DNA of 64,000 bases from Sphingomonas mucosissima (GCF_002197665.1 NZ_NBBJ01000003.1:434001-498000), one strand, 5' to 3'. Counted from the first letter of the stretch, positions 8,523-18,196 are shown. The notes: generated by a model from the sequence alone, not told the origin. A program made the numbers and translations.

Positions 8523-8944
8523 TTGGCGTTAGCGCCCGGTTGGCAGAACGGACGTCTAGTCTGGAGAGGCAGCTCAGATCGCCTGAACAGCGGGATTAAG
8601 TCATTGTTGCGGTGGTATGGGGATACTAGCGGGCCACAAGCCCGGCACTTTGTGAGTGGAACTTGCGGGCTAGGCACATGATCGGGCGATCGATTTTCCC
8701 TTCTCGCGCATGTGATGAGATGAAGCGGCAGGAGCGTTTCGACGGCCGATCTGCGGCTGCAATACCGCGTACGCTGATCGTTTTGCGATGACCCACGGCT
8801 AATTGGTTGGGTGGTGCCGCAAGCGAAAAACGGCATCAAATGGATCGCCCTGCACAGGTTCTTGGACAAGGTAAGCAACGGTCCCCGGTTGGCGCGCAGG
8901 TTGACCGAGGATGCCAGAGGGCGGACAAGGGTGACGCCGAAACG
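8523..8944. other. Intergenic, no gene supported
   Basis: About 420 bases. A long minus frame crosses it (9073-8366) but has arginine- and cysteine-rich shadow composition and overlaps the end of the GST gene, so it is not called. Confidence 0.45.
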
Positions 8945-9243
8945 ATGAACCAATTGATTGTTAAGGAGCTTCGCGACTGTATCGCGACCGTGCCGACAGA
9001 GCGTGTCGCGCGCGAGGTGTTGGAGCTTAGGCTGCGGCACGCGACCGTGTGGGGCAAGGTGCTCGTCGCGCACCTCGCCAACGAAGTCATGCGCCGGCCG
9101 AAGAGCTCCACAGCGATACCGTGGTGATGCAGCTGATGGGGCGGATGCACGGTGCGGGCACCTATCTGTACAAAACAGACATCTTCAACATGACGCGCAC
9201 GGCGCTCGACCCTTTGCGCGTGAAACCTGGAGACGCCCGATGA
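8945..9243 (+). pseudogene. Unrecognised gene fragment coupled to the LysR gene
   Basis: Two adjoining plus frames look coding: one from ATG 8945 (MNQLIVKELRDCIATVPTER...ATVWGKVLVAHLANEVMRR), then, after a frame change near 9100, a second ending at TGA 9243 (DTVVMQLMGRMHGAGTYLY...). The second frame's stop overlaps the LysR start codon as ATGA, the typical mark of a genuine upstream gene in an operon. The product family is not recognised. The reading is either a frame-shifted gene or just the last 50 or so codons of one. Confidence 0.35.
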
Positions 9244-10184
9244 GGCCGATCAACCGCATCGACCTGAACCTGCTCGGCACCTTCGAGGCGATCTACACGC
9301 AAGGCGGAGTGTCGGCGGCGGGGCGGCATCTGCATTTGTCGCAGTCGGCGATCAGCCATGCGCTCGCCCGACTGCGCATTGCGTTCGACGACGAACTGTT
9401 CGTCCGGGTCGGCAACGCAATCGTGCCCACCGCCCTGGCGCGCTCAGTGATTGATCCGGTTCGTGATGCGTTGCAGGGAGTGGAGCAGGCGCTCGCCGCA
9501 GCGGCGCGCTTCGATCCCGCAACTTCCACGCGCGCCTTCCGTATCGGGCTGCGCCAGGCGAACGAGGCGCGGGTGTTTGCCGATATTGTAGCCCATGTCG
9601 TACGCGCTGCACCGGGCGTGACGCTCGCCAGCGTCAACTTTCGCCGCAGCGACGTGGCGGAGGAGTTGGCTCGCGGCGATCTCGACCTTGCGATCGACGT
9701 GGCGAGCGATGTCACCGTTGGTCTGCACGCCATCCCGCTGCAGACGGATACAATGGTTGTCGCGGCGCGCCGCGGCCATCCGAGGATCGCGGGTGCGATC
9801 GACCTGATCACCTATTTGGCCGCCGATCATGTGCAGGCCTCGCCGCGCCGCTCAGGACCGGGCCTGGAGGACGAGGGACTAGCTGCGCTGGATGAGACAC
9901 GGCGAGTGGCGATCCGCTGCCAGAACATCTGGTCCGCGTGGCAGGTGGTCGCCGAATCGGACTTGATCCTAACGTTGCTCGGCACCCACGCCGCGACACT
10001 GCTGCCCGTGGCTGACAACCAAATCGTGCCGCTGCCATTCGAGATCGCGCCGCGGCCGCTGCAGTTGCTGTGGCATCCCGCGGCAGAACGCGATCCCGGT
10101 AACATTTGGCTGCGCCGCTTGGTTCAGGAACACGCTTCCAACGATGAGGTCATGCCTGATGCTCATGGCGGCGATGGTGGATGA
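9240..10184 (+). CDS. LysR-family transcriptional regulator
   Basis: A 314-residue regulator. The N-terminal winged helix is standard (IDLNLLGTFEAIYTQGGVSAAGRHLHLSQSAISHALARLR), with a type-2 periplasmic-binding-like effector domain after residue 90. The ATG at 9240 overlaps the stop of the upstream fragment (ATGA). The wording of the helix and the first residues (R.DLNLL..FEAI) put it with the NodD/PcpR/LinR-type branch. It lies 63 bases before an acyl-CoA dehydrogenase gene on the same strand, which is its likely target or co-transcribed partner. Confidence 0.88.
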   Translation: MRPINRIDLNLLGTFEAIYTQGGVSAAGRHLHLSQSAISHALARLRIAFDDELFVRVGNAIVPTALARSVIDPVRDALQGVEQALAAAARFDPATSTRAFRIGLRQANEARVFADIVAHVVRAAPGVTLASVNFRRSDVAEELARGDLDLAIDVASDVTVGLHAIPLQTDTMVVAARRGHPRIAGAIDLITYLAADHVQASPRRSGPGLEDEGLAALDETRRVAIRCQNIWSAWQVVAESDLILTLLGTHAATLLPVADNQIVPLPFEIAPRPLQLLWHPAAERDPGNIWLRRLVQEHASNDEVMPDAHGGDGG

Positions 10185-10247
10185 TCATTACCGCTGATGA
10201 TCCTCCCGGTTTAGGATTGAATTCAACCAAAAACACGGTGGGGCCCA

Positions 10248-11492
10248 ATGTCGAACATCTTCACGATTCCGGAACTAGACGATCTGCGCATGTCCGAGGG
10301 CGTGCGCCCGCTTTTCGAGGCGGTGAAAGCATTCATTCGCGACCATGTCGATCCCATCTATCCCGAGTTCGAGCGCCTTGGTGAAGGGCGCGAGGATCGC
10401 TGGAGCTTCGCGCCGGGGCAGCTGGAGCTGCTGCAGGGTGCCAAGGACAAGGCCAAGGCGGCAGGGCTGTGGAACTTCTTCCTTCCCAATGCGGAGACGG
10501 GCGAGGGGCTGTCGAACCTTGATTATGCCTACATCGCCGCCGAACTCGGCAAGTCGCCGCTCGCCTCCGAAGCGCTAAACTGCTCGGCACCCGACACCGG
10601 CAACATGGAAGTGCTGGAGCGTGTCGGTACGCCTGAGCAGAAGAAGCAATGGCTCGAGCCGCTACTCGCCGGTGAGATCCGCTCCGCCTATGCGATGACC
10701 GAGCCTGATGTTGCTTCTTCCGACGCGAAGAACGTCCGCTGCGCCGCCCGGCTGGAAGGCGACGAATGGGTCATCAACGGCGAGAAGCACTACATTTCGG
10801 GCGCTGGCGATCCGCGCTGCAAGGTGATGATCACGATGGTGCGCACCAATCCCGACGCGCCGTCGTCGCAGCAGCAGTCGCAGATCCTCGTGCCGATGGA
10901 CGCGCCGGGCGTCGAGATCATCGGCGCGATGGAGGTGTTCGGCAAGGATCACGCACCGCGCGGTCATATGCACCTTCGCTTCAACAACGTGCGCGTGCCG
11001 CGCGAGAACATCCTGTTGGGCGAAGGTCGCGGGTTCGAGATTTCGCAGGTCCGCCTTGGCCCGGGCCGTATCCATCATTGCATGCGCACGATCGGCAAGG
11101 CGGAAATCGCGCTCGACCTGATGGTCAAGCGCGGCAGTTCGCGTGAGGCGTTCGGCCGCTCGCTGATCATGCTGGGCAAGAACATTGAGCTCGTCAGCCG
11201 CGCGCGGATCGAAATAGAAGCGATGCGCCTGATGGTGCTGAAGGCCGCAAAAGCGATGGACGTGCTCGGCAATCGCGAGGCGCGCGTCTGGGTTAGCATG
11301 GTGAAGGCGATGGTGCCCGAAAAGACGTGCCAGATCATCGACCAGGCGATCCAGATCCACGGCGCCTATGGCATGAGCCAGTTCACCCCGCTTGCCGAGC
11401 TCTACGCGGACGTGCGCCACTTGCGCTTCGCCGATGGACCCGATGAGGTGCACCACATGGTGGTGGGCCGCAATGAACTGGCGCTGCACTGA
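10248..11492 (+). CDS. Acyl-CoA dehydrogenase family protein (ACAD10/11-like)
   Basis: A 414-residue FAD enzyme that introduces a 2,3 double bond into an acyl-CoA. The family order is complete: helical N-terminal domain, AYAMTEPDVASSDAKN (FAD and substrate loop), beta domain with WVINGEKHYISGAGDPRC, and the C-terminal helical bundle with RIHHCMRTIGKAE, REAFGRSL and QIHGAYGMSQFTPL. The long N-terminus (FIRDHVDPIYPEFERL) and the overall pattern match the ACAD10/11-type group rather than short-chain dehydrogenases. It follows a LysR gene and a hairpin closes the unit. Substrate unknown; fatty acid or isoprenoid catabolism is likely. Confidence 0.9.
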   Translation: MSNIFTIPELDDLRMSEGVRPLFEAVKAFIRDHVDPIYPEFERLGEGREDRWSFAPGQLELLQGAKDKAKAAGLWNFFLPNAETGEGLSNLDYAYIAAELGKSPLASEALNCSAPDTGNMEVLERVGTPEQKKQWLEPLLAGEIRSAYAMTEPDVASSDAKNVRCAARLEGDEWVINGEKHYISGAGDPRCKVMITMVRTNPDAPSSQQQSQILVPMDAPGVEIIGAMEVFGKDHAPRGHMHLRFNNVRVPRENILLGEGRGFEISQVRLGPGRIHHCMRTIGKAEIALDLMVKRGSSREAFGRSLIMLGKNIELVSRARIEIEAMRLMVLKAAKAMDVLGNREARVWVSMVKAMVPEKTCQIIDQAIQIHGAYGMSQFTPLAELYADVRHLRFADGPDEVHHMVVGRNELALH

Positions 11493-11530
11493 GGGCACAA
11501 GCCTGATCAACCTGAGAGACGGCAGAGGAG

Positions 11531-11559
11531 GCGTCGGGAACAAGGCTGTTCCCCGACGC
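11531..11559 (+). terminator. Hairpin after the acyl-CoA dehydrogenase gene
   Basis: GCGTCGGG-AACA pairs with TGTT-CCCCGACGC with one bulged base, giving a GC-rich 12-bp stem and a 4-base loop 38 bases past the stop. There is no T run after it, as is usual in high-GC genomes. Confidence 0.55.
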
Positions 11560-11701
11560 TATGCCTTGCTGGACGGGAGCCAAAGCCTTCGTGAGCCCGC
11601 CACCCGGCGAGTTGTTAAAGTAACTGCGTCGAACTCGGGACGGTTCGCGTCCCGGAAGTCCCAAGGCGGTCTGGTGCCTGAAACTGATCCGAACGGAAGG
11701 C

Positions 11702-12586
11702 TCAGCCGAACTCGGCGAGATAGGTATCAAACGCGTCCAGGAAGAGGCGGAGCTTGGCTGGTTGGTGGCGCCGGCTCGCTAGAACGGCCCAGATGCCCTG
11801 ATCGGCTAGCTTTCCGTCGGCCAGAACGACGGGCGTGAGCCGGCCGTCCGCCACTTCTTCGCGCACGTTCCATTCGGACAGCCGAGCGATCCCTAGCCCC
11901 GATACGCTCGCCTGGTGAAGGGCTTCGACGCTGTCGGCCATGAAGCGGCCCCTGATAGCCTGCCGTACCGAGCGCCCGTTGCTGTCAAATGTCCAATGCG
12001 TAGTGGTTGGCGTCGACAAGCACTCGTGATGTTGCAGATCCTCCAGCGACGCCGGGGTGCCGTGCGCAGCAAGATAGGCAGGTGCGGCGTAAAGCCCCCT
12101 TGGATTATCCGCCAGCCGCCGTGCCACCAGCCCGTTCTCCCGCAACTCTCCCAGCCGCAGCGCGATATCGATGCCTTGCCCGGCGATGTCGACCAGGGCG
12201 TCGCTTAGCCGCAACTCGACTCGCAGGCGCGGGTGCATGCCAAGGAACGGTGCCAGCATCGGCGTCACCACCTTGCGGCCGAACGGCACGGAGGTGGCGA
12301 TCCGAAGCATGCCGGACGCCCCGGCGCCGTCGGGCGTTGCCGCCGCGCGCCCTTCCTCCGCATGGTCGAGCATGGCTTCCGCGTGCGGCAGAAAGGCCTC
12401 GCCCTCGGGCGTAAGCGACAGCGACCGGGTGGTACGATTGACCAGGCGAACGCCCAATTCCTGCTCGAGCGCGGCGAGCCTGCGTGACGCGACAACCGGG
12501 GTTAGGCCCAACCATCGCCCGGCAGCGGAAAGGCTGCCTTGCCGGATCGTGTGGACGAATACCGTGATGTCGGCGATTTCGATCAT
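11702..12586 (-). CDS. LysR-family transcriptional regulator
   Basis: A 294-residue regulator starting at ATG 12586 ([20 protein letters not shown]) with AGGTGAT directly upstream; the longer open frame to 12715 reads into the divergent gene's leader. The winged helix ([36 protein letters not shown]) belongs to the large CrgA/AaeR-like branch. The effector domain follows ([27 protein letters not shown]). It diverges from an MFS transporter with 98 bases between start codons, the typical layout of a regulator and its target exporter. Confidence 0.9.
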   Translation of the reverse strand: MIEIADITVFVHTIRQGSLSAAGRWLGLTPVVASRRLAALEQELGVRLVNRTTRSLSLTPEGEAFLPHAEAMLDHAEEGRAAATPDGAGASGMLRIATSVPFGRKVVTPMLAPFLGMHPRLRVELRLSDALVDIAGQGIDIALRLGELRENGLVARRLADNPRGLYAAPAYLAAHGTPASLEDLQHHECLSTPTTTHWTFDSNGRSVRQAIRGRFMADSVEALHQASVSGLGIARLSEWNVREEVADGRLTPVVLADGKLADQGIWAVLASRRHQPAKLRLFLDAFDTYLAEFG

Positions 12587-12596
12587 ATCACCTGAT

Positions 12597-12629
12597 GATA
12601 AGCCGGCTTTACAGCTGGCGCTACTTATC
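12597..12629. promoter_or_regulatory. Inverted repeat between divergent LysR and MFS genes
   Basis: GATAAG-N21-CTTATC lies inside the 98-base divergent region. LysR proteins bind widely spaced dyads as tetramers in this place, so it is a candidate site. The arms are short and could be chance. Confidence 0.3.
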
Positions 12630-12684
12630 CGCTGAACGAAAAGCTCCACTTTGGAACGACACGAGATTGAAGCAGGAGATTTCC

Positions 12685-13875
12685 GTGGAACACAGGGCAG
12701 AACGCGCTGGTGCATCGCCGCATGCCTGGATGGGGCAAGGGCTCACCCTTGCGATGGCCGGTGCCGCCGGTGTCGGTGTGGCCAATATCTACTACAACCA
12801 GCCGATGCTCGGCATGATGCAAGCCGATCTGCCGGGGCCCCTCACCACGCTGGTGCCCACTGCCACTCAGCTGGGCTATGCGGCGGGACTGTTCCTGCTG
12901 GTGCCGCTCGGCGACCTGGTGGAGCGCCGACGCCTCATTCTGATCCAGTTCCTGGCGCTCGCCGCTACTCTTGCGCTCGCCGCAGTGGCACCCGGCCCGG
13001 CACTGGTGCTCGCCGCCTCGCTGCTGGTCGGCGTGCTGTCCACCGTGGCGCAGCAGATCGTGCCGTTCGCAGCGCATCTCGCATCGCCCGAGCGGCGCGG
13101 TGCCATGGTTGGCGCGGTCATGGCCGGGCTGTTGTGCGGCATCCTGCTCAGCCGCACGCTGGCCGGCTTCGTCGGAGCGCATGCCGGCTGGCGTGCAATG
13201 TTTTGGCTTGGCGTGCCGATGGCGCTTGGTGCGGGCGCGGTAATGGCGGCGCGGCTGCCCCACAGTCGGCCCGACAGCAGCATGAGCTACGGCGCGCTGA
13301 TCCGGTCGCTGGCCGCGCTCTGGGGGGAGTTCGCACCGCTGCGCATGGCGGCTATCACGCAGGCGTTGTTGTTCGGCGCCTTTAGCGTCTTCTGGACGAT
13401 CCTGGCATTGCGCTTGCAGCAGCCGAGGTTCGGAATGGGGGCGGAGGCGGCCGGCCTGTTCGGGATCATCGGGGCGGTGGGCGTTCTCGCCGCGCCGATT
13501 GCCGGGCGCGTTGCCGATCGCCACGGTCCGCATCTCGTGATCATGCTCGGCGCGGTGCTGACGCTTGCCGGCTGGGCGATCTTTGGCCTGTGGGGGTCGC
13601 TCGCCGGGCTCATCATTGGGGTGATCCTGCTCGACTTCGGCGTCCAGAGCGCGCTCGTCTCCAACCAGCACATCGTTTACGCGCTGCGGCCCGAGGCACG
13701 GGCGCGGCTCAACACGATCTTCATGGGCGCCATGTTCCTAGGCGGGGCAGCAGGGTCCGCCGCGGCGACCTGGGCGTGGAGCACAAGCGGCTGGACGGCG
13801 GTGTCCATCCTTGGCGCAGCCTTGTCGGCGGCGGCGGTGGCGGTGCAGCTTGCCGGCGCCAGCCGCTTAACGTGA
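12685..13875 (+). CDS. MFS transporter, drug/metabolite exporter type
   Basis: A 396-residue membrane protein with about twelve hydrophobic segments. I chose GTG 12685 because AGGAG lies 6 bases upstream; the open frame upstream has no such site. The first helix contains [13 protein letters not shown], a signature of a well-known MFS export branch (YnfM/YgaY-like), followed by the loop motif [10 protein letters not shown] between helices 2 and 3. The second-half loop is GRVADRHG. The divergent LysR gene is the probable regulator. The substrate is likely an antibiotic, solvent or metabolite; it cannot be read from sequence. Confidence 0.88.
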   Translation: MEHRAERAGASPHAWMGQGLTLAMAGAAGVGVANIYYNQPMLGMMQADLPGPLTTLVPTATQLGYAAGLFLLVPLGDLVERRRLILIQFLALAATLALAAVAPGPALVLAASLLVGVLSTVAQQIVPFAAHLASPERRGAMVGAVMAGLLCGILLSRTLAGFVGAHAGWRAMFWLGVPMALGAGAVMAARLPHSRPDSSMSYGALIRSLAALWGEFAPLRMAAITQALLFGAFSVFWTILALRLQQPRFGMGAEAAGLFGIIGAVGVLAAPIAGRVADRHGPHLVIMLGAVLTLAGWAIFGLWGSLAGLIIGVILLDFGVQSALVSNQHIVYALRPEARARLNTIFMGAMFLGGAAGSAAATWAWSTSGWTAVSILGAALSAAAVAVQLAGASRLT

Positions 13876-13964
13876 TCGGCCGTCTCGGCACGATGCTATT
13901 GCGCCTGTCCGCAGCGCGGCTAGGCAGCGGCGCGACGCAGCGCTGAGAGTATTGGGACACATCA

Positions 13965-16421
13965 ATGGCAGGGACGCGGTATCGGTTCGGCCCCTTCGTG
14001 CTCGAGCTCCCTCACCTCACCCTTGCGCGCAATGGTGTGCCGGTGAAGCTCGGCACCCGCGCGCTCAACCTGCTTGCGGTGCTGGCGGAGGCCGCGGGGG
14101 AGCTGGTCCCGCGCGACGAGCTGACCGAGCGTGTCTGGCCCCGGCAAGCGATCGACGACAGCGCCATTCGCGTGCATCTCTCCGCCGCGCGCAAGGCGCT
14201 GGGACAGGACGGGGGCGAGCCGCTGATCGTCGCGGAGGCGGGGCGCGGCTATCGCCTAACTGTGCCGGTTCTGCGTGAAGACCTTGCTCCGACGCCCGAC
14301 GCAGACGCGTCTCGTGCGAAGTTACCCTCGCGGGTCGGTGCCATTCTCGGGCGCGAGCCGGTGATCGCAGCACTTGTCTACGAAGTGACCGCGCGCCGGT
14401 TCCTTTCACTGGTGGGGCCGGGCGGGATCGGCAAGACGACGGCGGCGCTGGCGATCGGGCAGCGGGTCGCCGACCAGAACGCAATGGACGCCTGGTTCGT
14501 CGATCTGGCACCGGTCAGCGAGGGTTCCACCGTCGGGACGACGCTGGCGACCGCGCTGGGGCTGCCGGGCGCCGGCTCCGATCTGGCCGGGCGTGTCGCC
14601 GCCCGCTTTTGCGACCGACCGGGGCTGATCCTGCTCGACAATTGCGAGCATGTCGTGGACGCGGCGGCCGCGCTTGCCGAGACGTTGCTTCAGGCCGCGC
14701 CCAGCCTGCTCCTGCTCGCCACCAGCCGCGAGCCGCTGCGCGCCGAGGGCGAATGGGTGCACCGGTTGGCCGCGCTGGAGGTGCCGAACGACGCGGATCG
14801 CAACAGCGTTGAGCAAGCGGAATCCTGCGCCGCCACCGCCCTGTTCACGGATCGCGCCCGCGCCGTGAACGCCGATTTCCGGCTCGATGAAGATAATCTG
14901 TCCGCCGTGGTCGAGATCTGCCAGCGGCTCGACGGCATTCCGCTCGCCATCGAGCTCGCCGCCGCGCGTGGCGATATCATGACCCCGCAGGCGATCGCGG
15001 CAGGGCTGGACGACCGCTTCGCCCTGCTGAACCGTGGCCGGCGAACCGCGGTACCGCGCCAACGTACGCTGCGCGGTGCATTGGACTGGAGCTACGACCT
15101 GCTCGATCCGCCAGTGCGCGCGCTACTCGATCGCCTGTCGCTGTTCCGCAGCAGCTTCGCGGCGGACGCGGCCGCAGCGCTGGCCACCGGCCTCCCGCCA
15201 TCCGATTACGGGGCGCAGGACCTACTCGACGAACTCGTTGCCAAGTCGATGGTGGTGGCAACACCCGCCGCCGACGGCGCGCGCTTTCGGCTTTTGGACA
15301 CTACTCGCCATTATGGTCTCGCGCGGCTCGACGCCGCCGGCTTCGACGAAGGCGCGCGGCGGGATCACGCCCGCTATTTGCTCGGCCGGCTGGCGGGCAG
15401 CGCGGCCGCCTGGGAGGGCAAGGCGCAGCGCGAGTGGCTGGCGGGCTATAGCGCGCAGATCGACGATGTTCGCAGCGCCATCCTGTGGGCGAGCGGTGCC
15501 GCCGGGGGCAGTGGCGATCCGCGCCTCGCCACCGAGCTGGTGATCGCCGCCGCGCCCTTGTGGTTTCACCTGTCGCTGCCCGGCGAATTCCTTCGTCACG
15601 CCGAGGCTGCGATCCCCGGCATGGAGGCCGGCGGCGTCGCCCCCTCCCGGCAGGTCGAGCTGTTGTCCGCGTATGGCCACGCGCTTTGGCACATCCAGGG
15701 GCCAGTGCCCGCCATGGCTGATTCGTTCGCGCGGGCGCTGGATCTCGCCCGAAGCGTCGGGTCCGCGCCGCTGGCGCTGCGCGCGCTCTGGGGCGTTTGG
15801 GCGCAGCGCATCCTGGCCGGTGAGTATGCCGAAAGCCTTGCGCTCGCCCGGCAATTCGATGCGCAAGTCGGACCACAGGGCATGGCGGCGGACCGGCTGA
15901 CCGGCGCGCACAACCTCGCGCTGTCGCATCATTTTTCCGGAGATCACAATGCCGCCACCGCGATGTTGAAGCTGGTGATGGCCGGCGACGCCGCGCCCGA
16001 GCGCGCCAACCACGCCAATCACGCCCAGGTTGATGGCAAGATCGCGGCCATGAGCCTGTTGATGCGGCTGCACTGGGCGCGCGGCGATCTCGGGGGCGCG
16101 CTCGCGATCGCTCGGGACTGCGCGGCGGATGCGGTGCGCATCGATCACGCTTTGTCGCTCTGCTACGGCCTCGCCATCGGCTGCATCCCGGTCGCCATTG
16201 CCGCCGGTGAGCCGGCGCTGGCGGAGGTGTGGATCGCCGCCTTGCGGGCGCGCACGGAGCGGCACGGCCTCGATCACTGGCACCGTTTCGTGCTCGGCTA
16301 CTCCCGCGCACTGGTGGGGGACGACACACCGGTGGAGGGCATGAGCGCCATGCAAGCCGAGATGTTCGCCGTCGCGCGCGATGCCCATGCTCAGGTGCCC
16401 TGGCGGCGCGAAGCCGCTTAA
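13965..16421 (+). CDS. Winged-helix DNA-binding protein with STAND-type ATPase and helical repeat domain
   Basis: An 818-residue regulator. Residues about 1-95 are an OmpR/PhoB-type winged helix (RFGPFVLELPHLTLARNG...LVPRDELTERVWP...VHLSAARKALG). An NTPase follows with P-loop GPGGIGKTTAAL, Walker-B-like LILLDNCEHV and the DGIPLAIELAAAR motif of AfsR/MalT-like ATPases. The last 350 residues are alpha-helical, repeat-like and probably bind the signal. There is no C-terminal LuxR helix-turn-helix; DNA binding is N-terminal. Such proteins are switched by ligand-controlled ATP binding. It sits just upstream of a hydrolase gene and a seven-gene operon on the same strand, which it may control. Confidence 0.85.
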   Translation: MAGTRYRFGPFVLELPHLTLARNGVPVKLGTRALNLLAVLAEAAGELVPRDELTERVWPRQAIDDSAIRVHLSAARKALGQDGGEPLIVAEAGRGYRLTVPVLREDLAPTPDADASRAKLPSRVGAILGREPVIAALVYEVTARRFLSLVGPGGIGKTTAALAIGQRVADQNAMDAWFVDLAPVSEGSTVGTTLATALGLPGAGSDLAGRVAARFCDRPGLILLDNCEHVVDAAAALAETLLQAAPSLLLLATSREPLRAEGEWVHRLAALEVPNDADRNSVEQAESCAATALFTDRARAVNADFRLDEDNLSAVVEICQRLDGIPLAIELAAARGDIMTPQAIAAGLDDRFALLNRGRRTAVPRQRTLRGALDWSYDLLDPPVRALLDRLSLFRSSFAADAAAALATGLPPSDYGAQDLLDELVAKSMVVATPAADGARFRLLDTTRHYGLARLDAAGFDEGARRDHARYLLGRLAGSAAAWEGKAQREWLAGYSAQIDDVRSAILWASGAAGGSGDPRLATELVIAAAPLWFHLSLPGEFLRHAEAAIPGMEAGGVAPSRQVELLSAYGHALWHIQGPVPAMADSFARALDLARSVGSAPLALRALWGVWAQRILAGEYAESLALARQFDAQVGPQGMAADRLTGAHNLALSHHFSGDHNAATAMLKLVMAGDAAPERANHANHAQVDGKIAAMSLLMRLHWARGDLGGALAIARDCAADAVRIDHALSLCYGLAIGCIPVAIAAGEPALAEVWIAALRARTERHGLDHWHRFVLGYSRALVGDDTPVEGMSAMQAEMFAVARDAHAQVPWRREAA

Positions 16422-16521
16422 CGTCTCTTCACGACGCTTCACTCGCGAGCCGATCAGAGGGCGGGCATAACTCTCCTTGCCAAGCCGGCATACGCCCGGC
16501 GCCAAGGTCAAGGAAGACGCC

Positions 16522-17394
16522 GTGCCCCAATTCACTCTCTGCCCGATCGCCGCGCGCCGCGCCGCCGCGCTGGTGGAGCCAGCGTCGGCCCTCGCGGTGC
16601 TCGATCCCGTTGTCCGTTCCTTTCTCGATCGCTGGGATGAGCGGCCGGCCGAGCTCCTGGGTGCCGAACCGACCACGGCTGGGGTTGCGCGGCTGGCACC
16701 GGATTGCGTGCTGGTAAGACCAGCCGACGCATCCGGGCCGCTACCCCTCTTCCTCTATCTGCCCGGAACCTCGGAGCATGCCGGCCTGCGAACCTCGGCG
16801 CTGCAGACGCTGGCGGCGCAAGCTGGGATTGCCGTCCTGGAGATCGCCGTGCCGTTCGACGTGACGCCAGCCGACTTGCAGGCCACGATCGATGACCGGG
16901 TCGCAGCGGTCTCCGACCTTACCGATCGTCCCGATCGCATCGCAATCGGCGGCGATGGGCTTGGTGCGGCGCGGGCGCTCAACCTTGCACTCCATGGCGG
17001 CGAATACCGGCTGTTGGTGATGGCCACGCCTGTACTGGGCTCCCCGGTTGAAAGCAGGGCCGACGCATGGATGCCCTGCCGCCGAGCGGCCGGGCTGGCA
17101 GCAGCGTCGGAGGTAATCGATCCCACGCACCTTGCAGCAGGATCGGCGAACCTCCCGCCGGTGCTGATGCTGACGGCGGAGGCCGATCCGTTCCGCGAGA
17201 GCGCGGAGGCAACGGCGCACACGTTGCTCCGCCAGGATGTCGAGGTCTCCGCCGTCCGGTTCCTTGGCACCATTCACGACTTCACCTGGCTTCCGCCGCT
17301 CAGCGACGCGTCCGCGTCGATGGAGGCATGCCAGCTGATCGCGGGGGCGCTGCGCCAGCGCCTCCACGCACCCACCTGGCAACAGGCGGGCTAA
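16522..17394 (+). CDS. Alpha/beta-hydrolase-fold protein lacking the catalytic serine
   Basis: A 290-residue protein with the layout of the esterase/lipase (hormone-sensitive-lipase-like) family. GTG 16522 is chosen because AGGAAG lies 5 bases upstream. The nucleophile elbow, normally GDSAGG, reads IGGDGLGAA, so the serine is replaced by glycine (codon 16957-16959). The HGGG oxyanion motif is also changed (LYLPGTSEHAG). The later acid and histidine positions remain (TAEADPFRE; TIHDFTWLPP). It may be an inactive binding protein or act by another chemistry. It lies between the ATPase regulator and the operon; a hairpin follows. Confidence 0.65.
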   Translation: MPQFTLCPIAARRAAALVEPASALAVLDPVVRSFLDRWDERPAELLGAEPTTAGVARLAPDCVLVRPADASGPLPLFLYLPGTSEHAGLRTSALQTLAAQAGIAVLEIAVPFDVTPADLQATIDDRVAAVSDLTDRPDRIAIGGDGLGAARALNLALHGGEYRLLVMATPVLGSPVESRADAWMPCRRAAGLAAASEVIDPTHLAAGSANLPPVLMLTAEADPFRESAEATAHTLLRQDVEVSAVRFLGTIHDFTWLPPLSDASASMEACQLIAGALRQRLHAPTWQQAG

Positions 17395-17400
17395 CACCGC

Positions 17401-17417
17401 GCCGCGTCTGACGCGGC
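17401..17417 (+). terminator. Hairpin after the hydrolase-fold gene
   Basis: GCCGCGT-CTG-ACGCGGC, a perfect 7-bp stem with a 3-base loop, six bases past the stop codon. No T run follows. Confidence 0.5.
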
Positions 17418-17475
17418 AGCACTGTTCAACTCTCTCGAACGATCAAGCCGATTATATCCGGATAACCCGGGTGAA

Positions 17476-17494
17476 CGGACGTGCCTATCGTCCG
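17476..17494. promoter_or_regulatory. Inverted repeat upstream of the seven-gene operon
   Basis: CGGACG-N7-CGTCCG lies 46 bases before the first start codon of the operon; a TATCCGGATA palindrome sits 11 bases further upstream (17455-17464). Both are candidate operators, possibly for the ATPase regulator at 13965. Assignment is by position only. Confidence 0.35.
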
Positions 17495-17539
17495 CTCAGA
17501 CCGCTGCCCACGACCACCACCAAGAAAGGGAAAACGACC

Positions 17540-18196
17540 ATGACCAATGCCACCGCAACGCCCGGCAAAACCCTCCTCAAGCCGAACGATCACACCCTTA
17601 TTCTGATCGACTTCCAATCGCAGATGGCCTTCGCCACCAAGTCGATCGCCCCCGAACTGCTGCGCAACAACGCCGCCCTGGTGTCGCAGGCCGCCGCCGG
17701 CTTCGGCGTCTCTACCATCCTCACCACCGTCGCCGAGAAGAGCTTCTCCGGCCCGATGTTTGACGAGATCACCACGCCGTTCCCCGGCCAGAAGCTGCTC
17801 GACCGCACCAGCATGAACACCTGGGAAGACGAAGCCGTGATCGAGGAGGTCAACCGCATCGGCAAAGGCCGCATCGTTTTCGCGGGTCTCTGGACCAGCG
17901 TCTGCATCGTCGGCCCCGCGCTTTCCGCGCTCGACCAGGGCTTTGAAGTCTATGTCATCACCGACGCTAGCGGCGACATCTCCCCGGAAGCGCATGAGCG
18001 CGCCGTCGAGCGGATGGTGCAGGCCGGCGCCCGTCCGATCACGTCGCTCCAGTATCTGCTCGAGCTGCAGCGCGATTGGGCGCGCGGCGAAACGTACAAC
18101 ATGACCACCGGCATCGCCCGCAAATGGGGCGGCGCCTACGGCCTGGGCATCACCTACGCCAAGACGATGTTCAACGCCTCCGAAGGCGCACACTGA
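17540..18196 (+). CDS. Isochorismatase-like cysteine hydrolase (YcaC-like)
   Basis: A 218-residue cytoplasmic hydrolase, first gene of the operon. The family triad is visible: aspartate in LILIDFQSQM, and cysteine in LWTSVCIVGPALSAL at the end of the central strand; the lysine may be in the IGKGRIVFAG stretch. The C-terminal extension (QRDWARGETYNMTTGIARKWGGAYGLG) is typical of the YcaC branch, whose natural substrates are mostly unknown. ATG 17540 follows AAAGGG. Related hydrolases cut amides or vinyl ethers, so it may act on the product of the amidohydrolase three genes downstream. Confidence 0.85.
   Translation: MTNATATPGKTLLKPNDHTLILIDFQSQMAFATKSIAPELLRNNAALVSQAAAGFGVSTILTTVAEKSFSGPMFDEITTPFPGQKLLDRTSMNTWEDEAVIEEVNRIGKGRIVFAGLWTSVCIVGPALSALDQGFEVYVITDASGDISPEAHERAVERMVQAGARPITSLQYLLELQRDWARGETYNMTTGIARKWGGAYGLGITYAKTMFNASEGAH

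Noticed and set aside
8366..9073. 235-codon minus-strand open frame
   Set aside because: Overlaps the GST gene's end and the fragment coupled to LysR; Cys/Arg-rich without a motif.
12625..13671. 348-codon minus-strand open frame
   Set aside because: Antisense to the MFS gene; rich in His, Gln and Arg with no motif. The plus strand has a complete transporter with a good start.
15222..16676. 484-codon minus-strand open frame
   Set aside because: It is the antisense shadow of the ATPase regulator; composition is repetitive Arg/Gly/His, there is no ribosome site, and the plus strand has clear domains.
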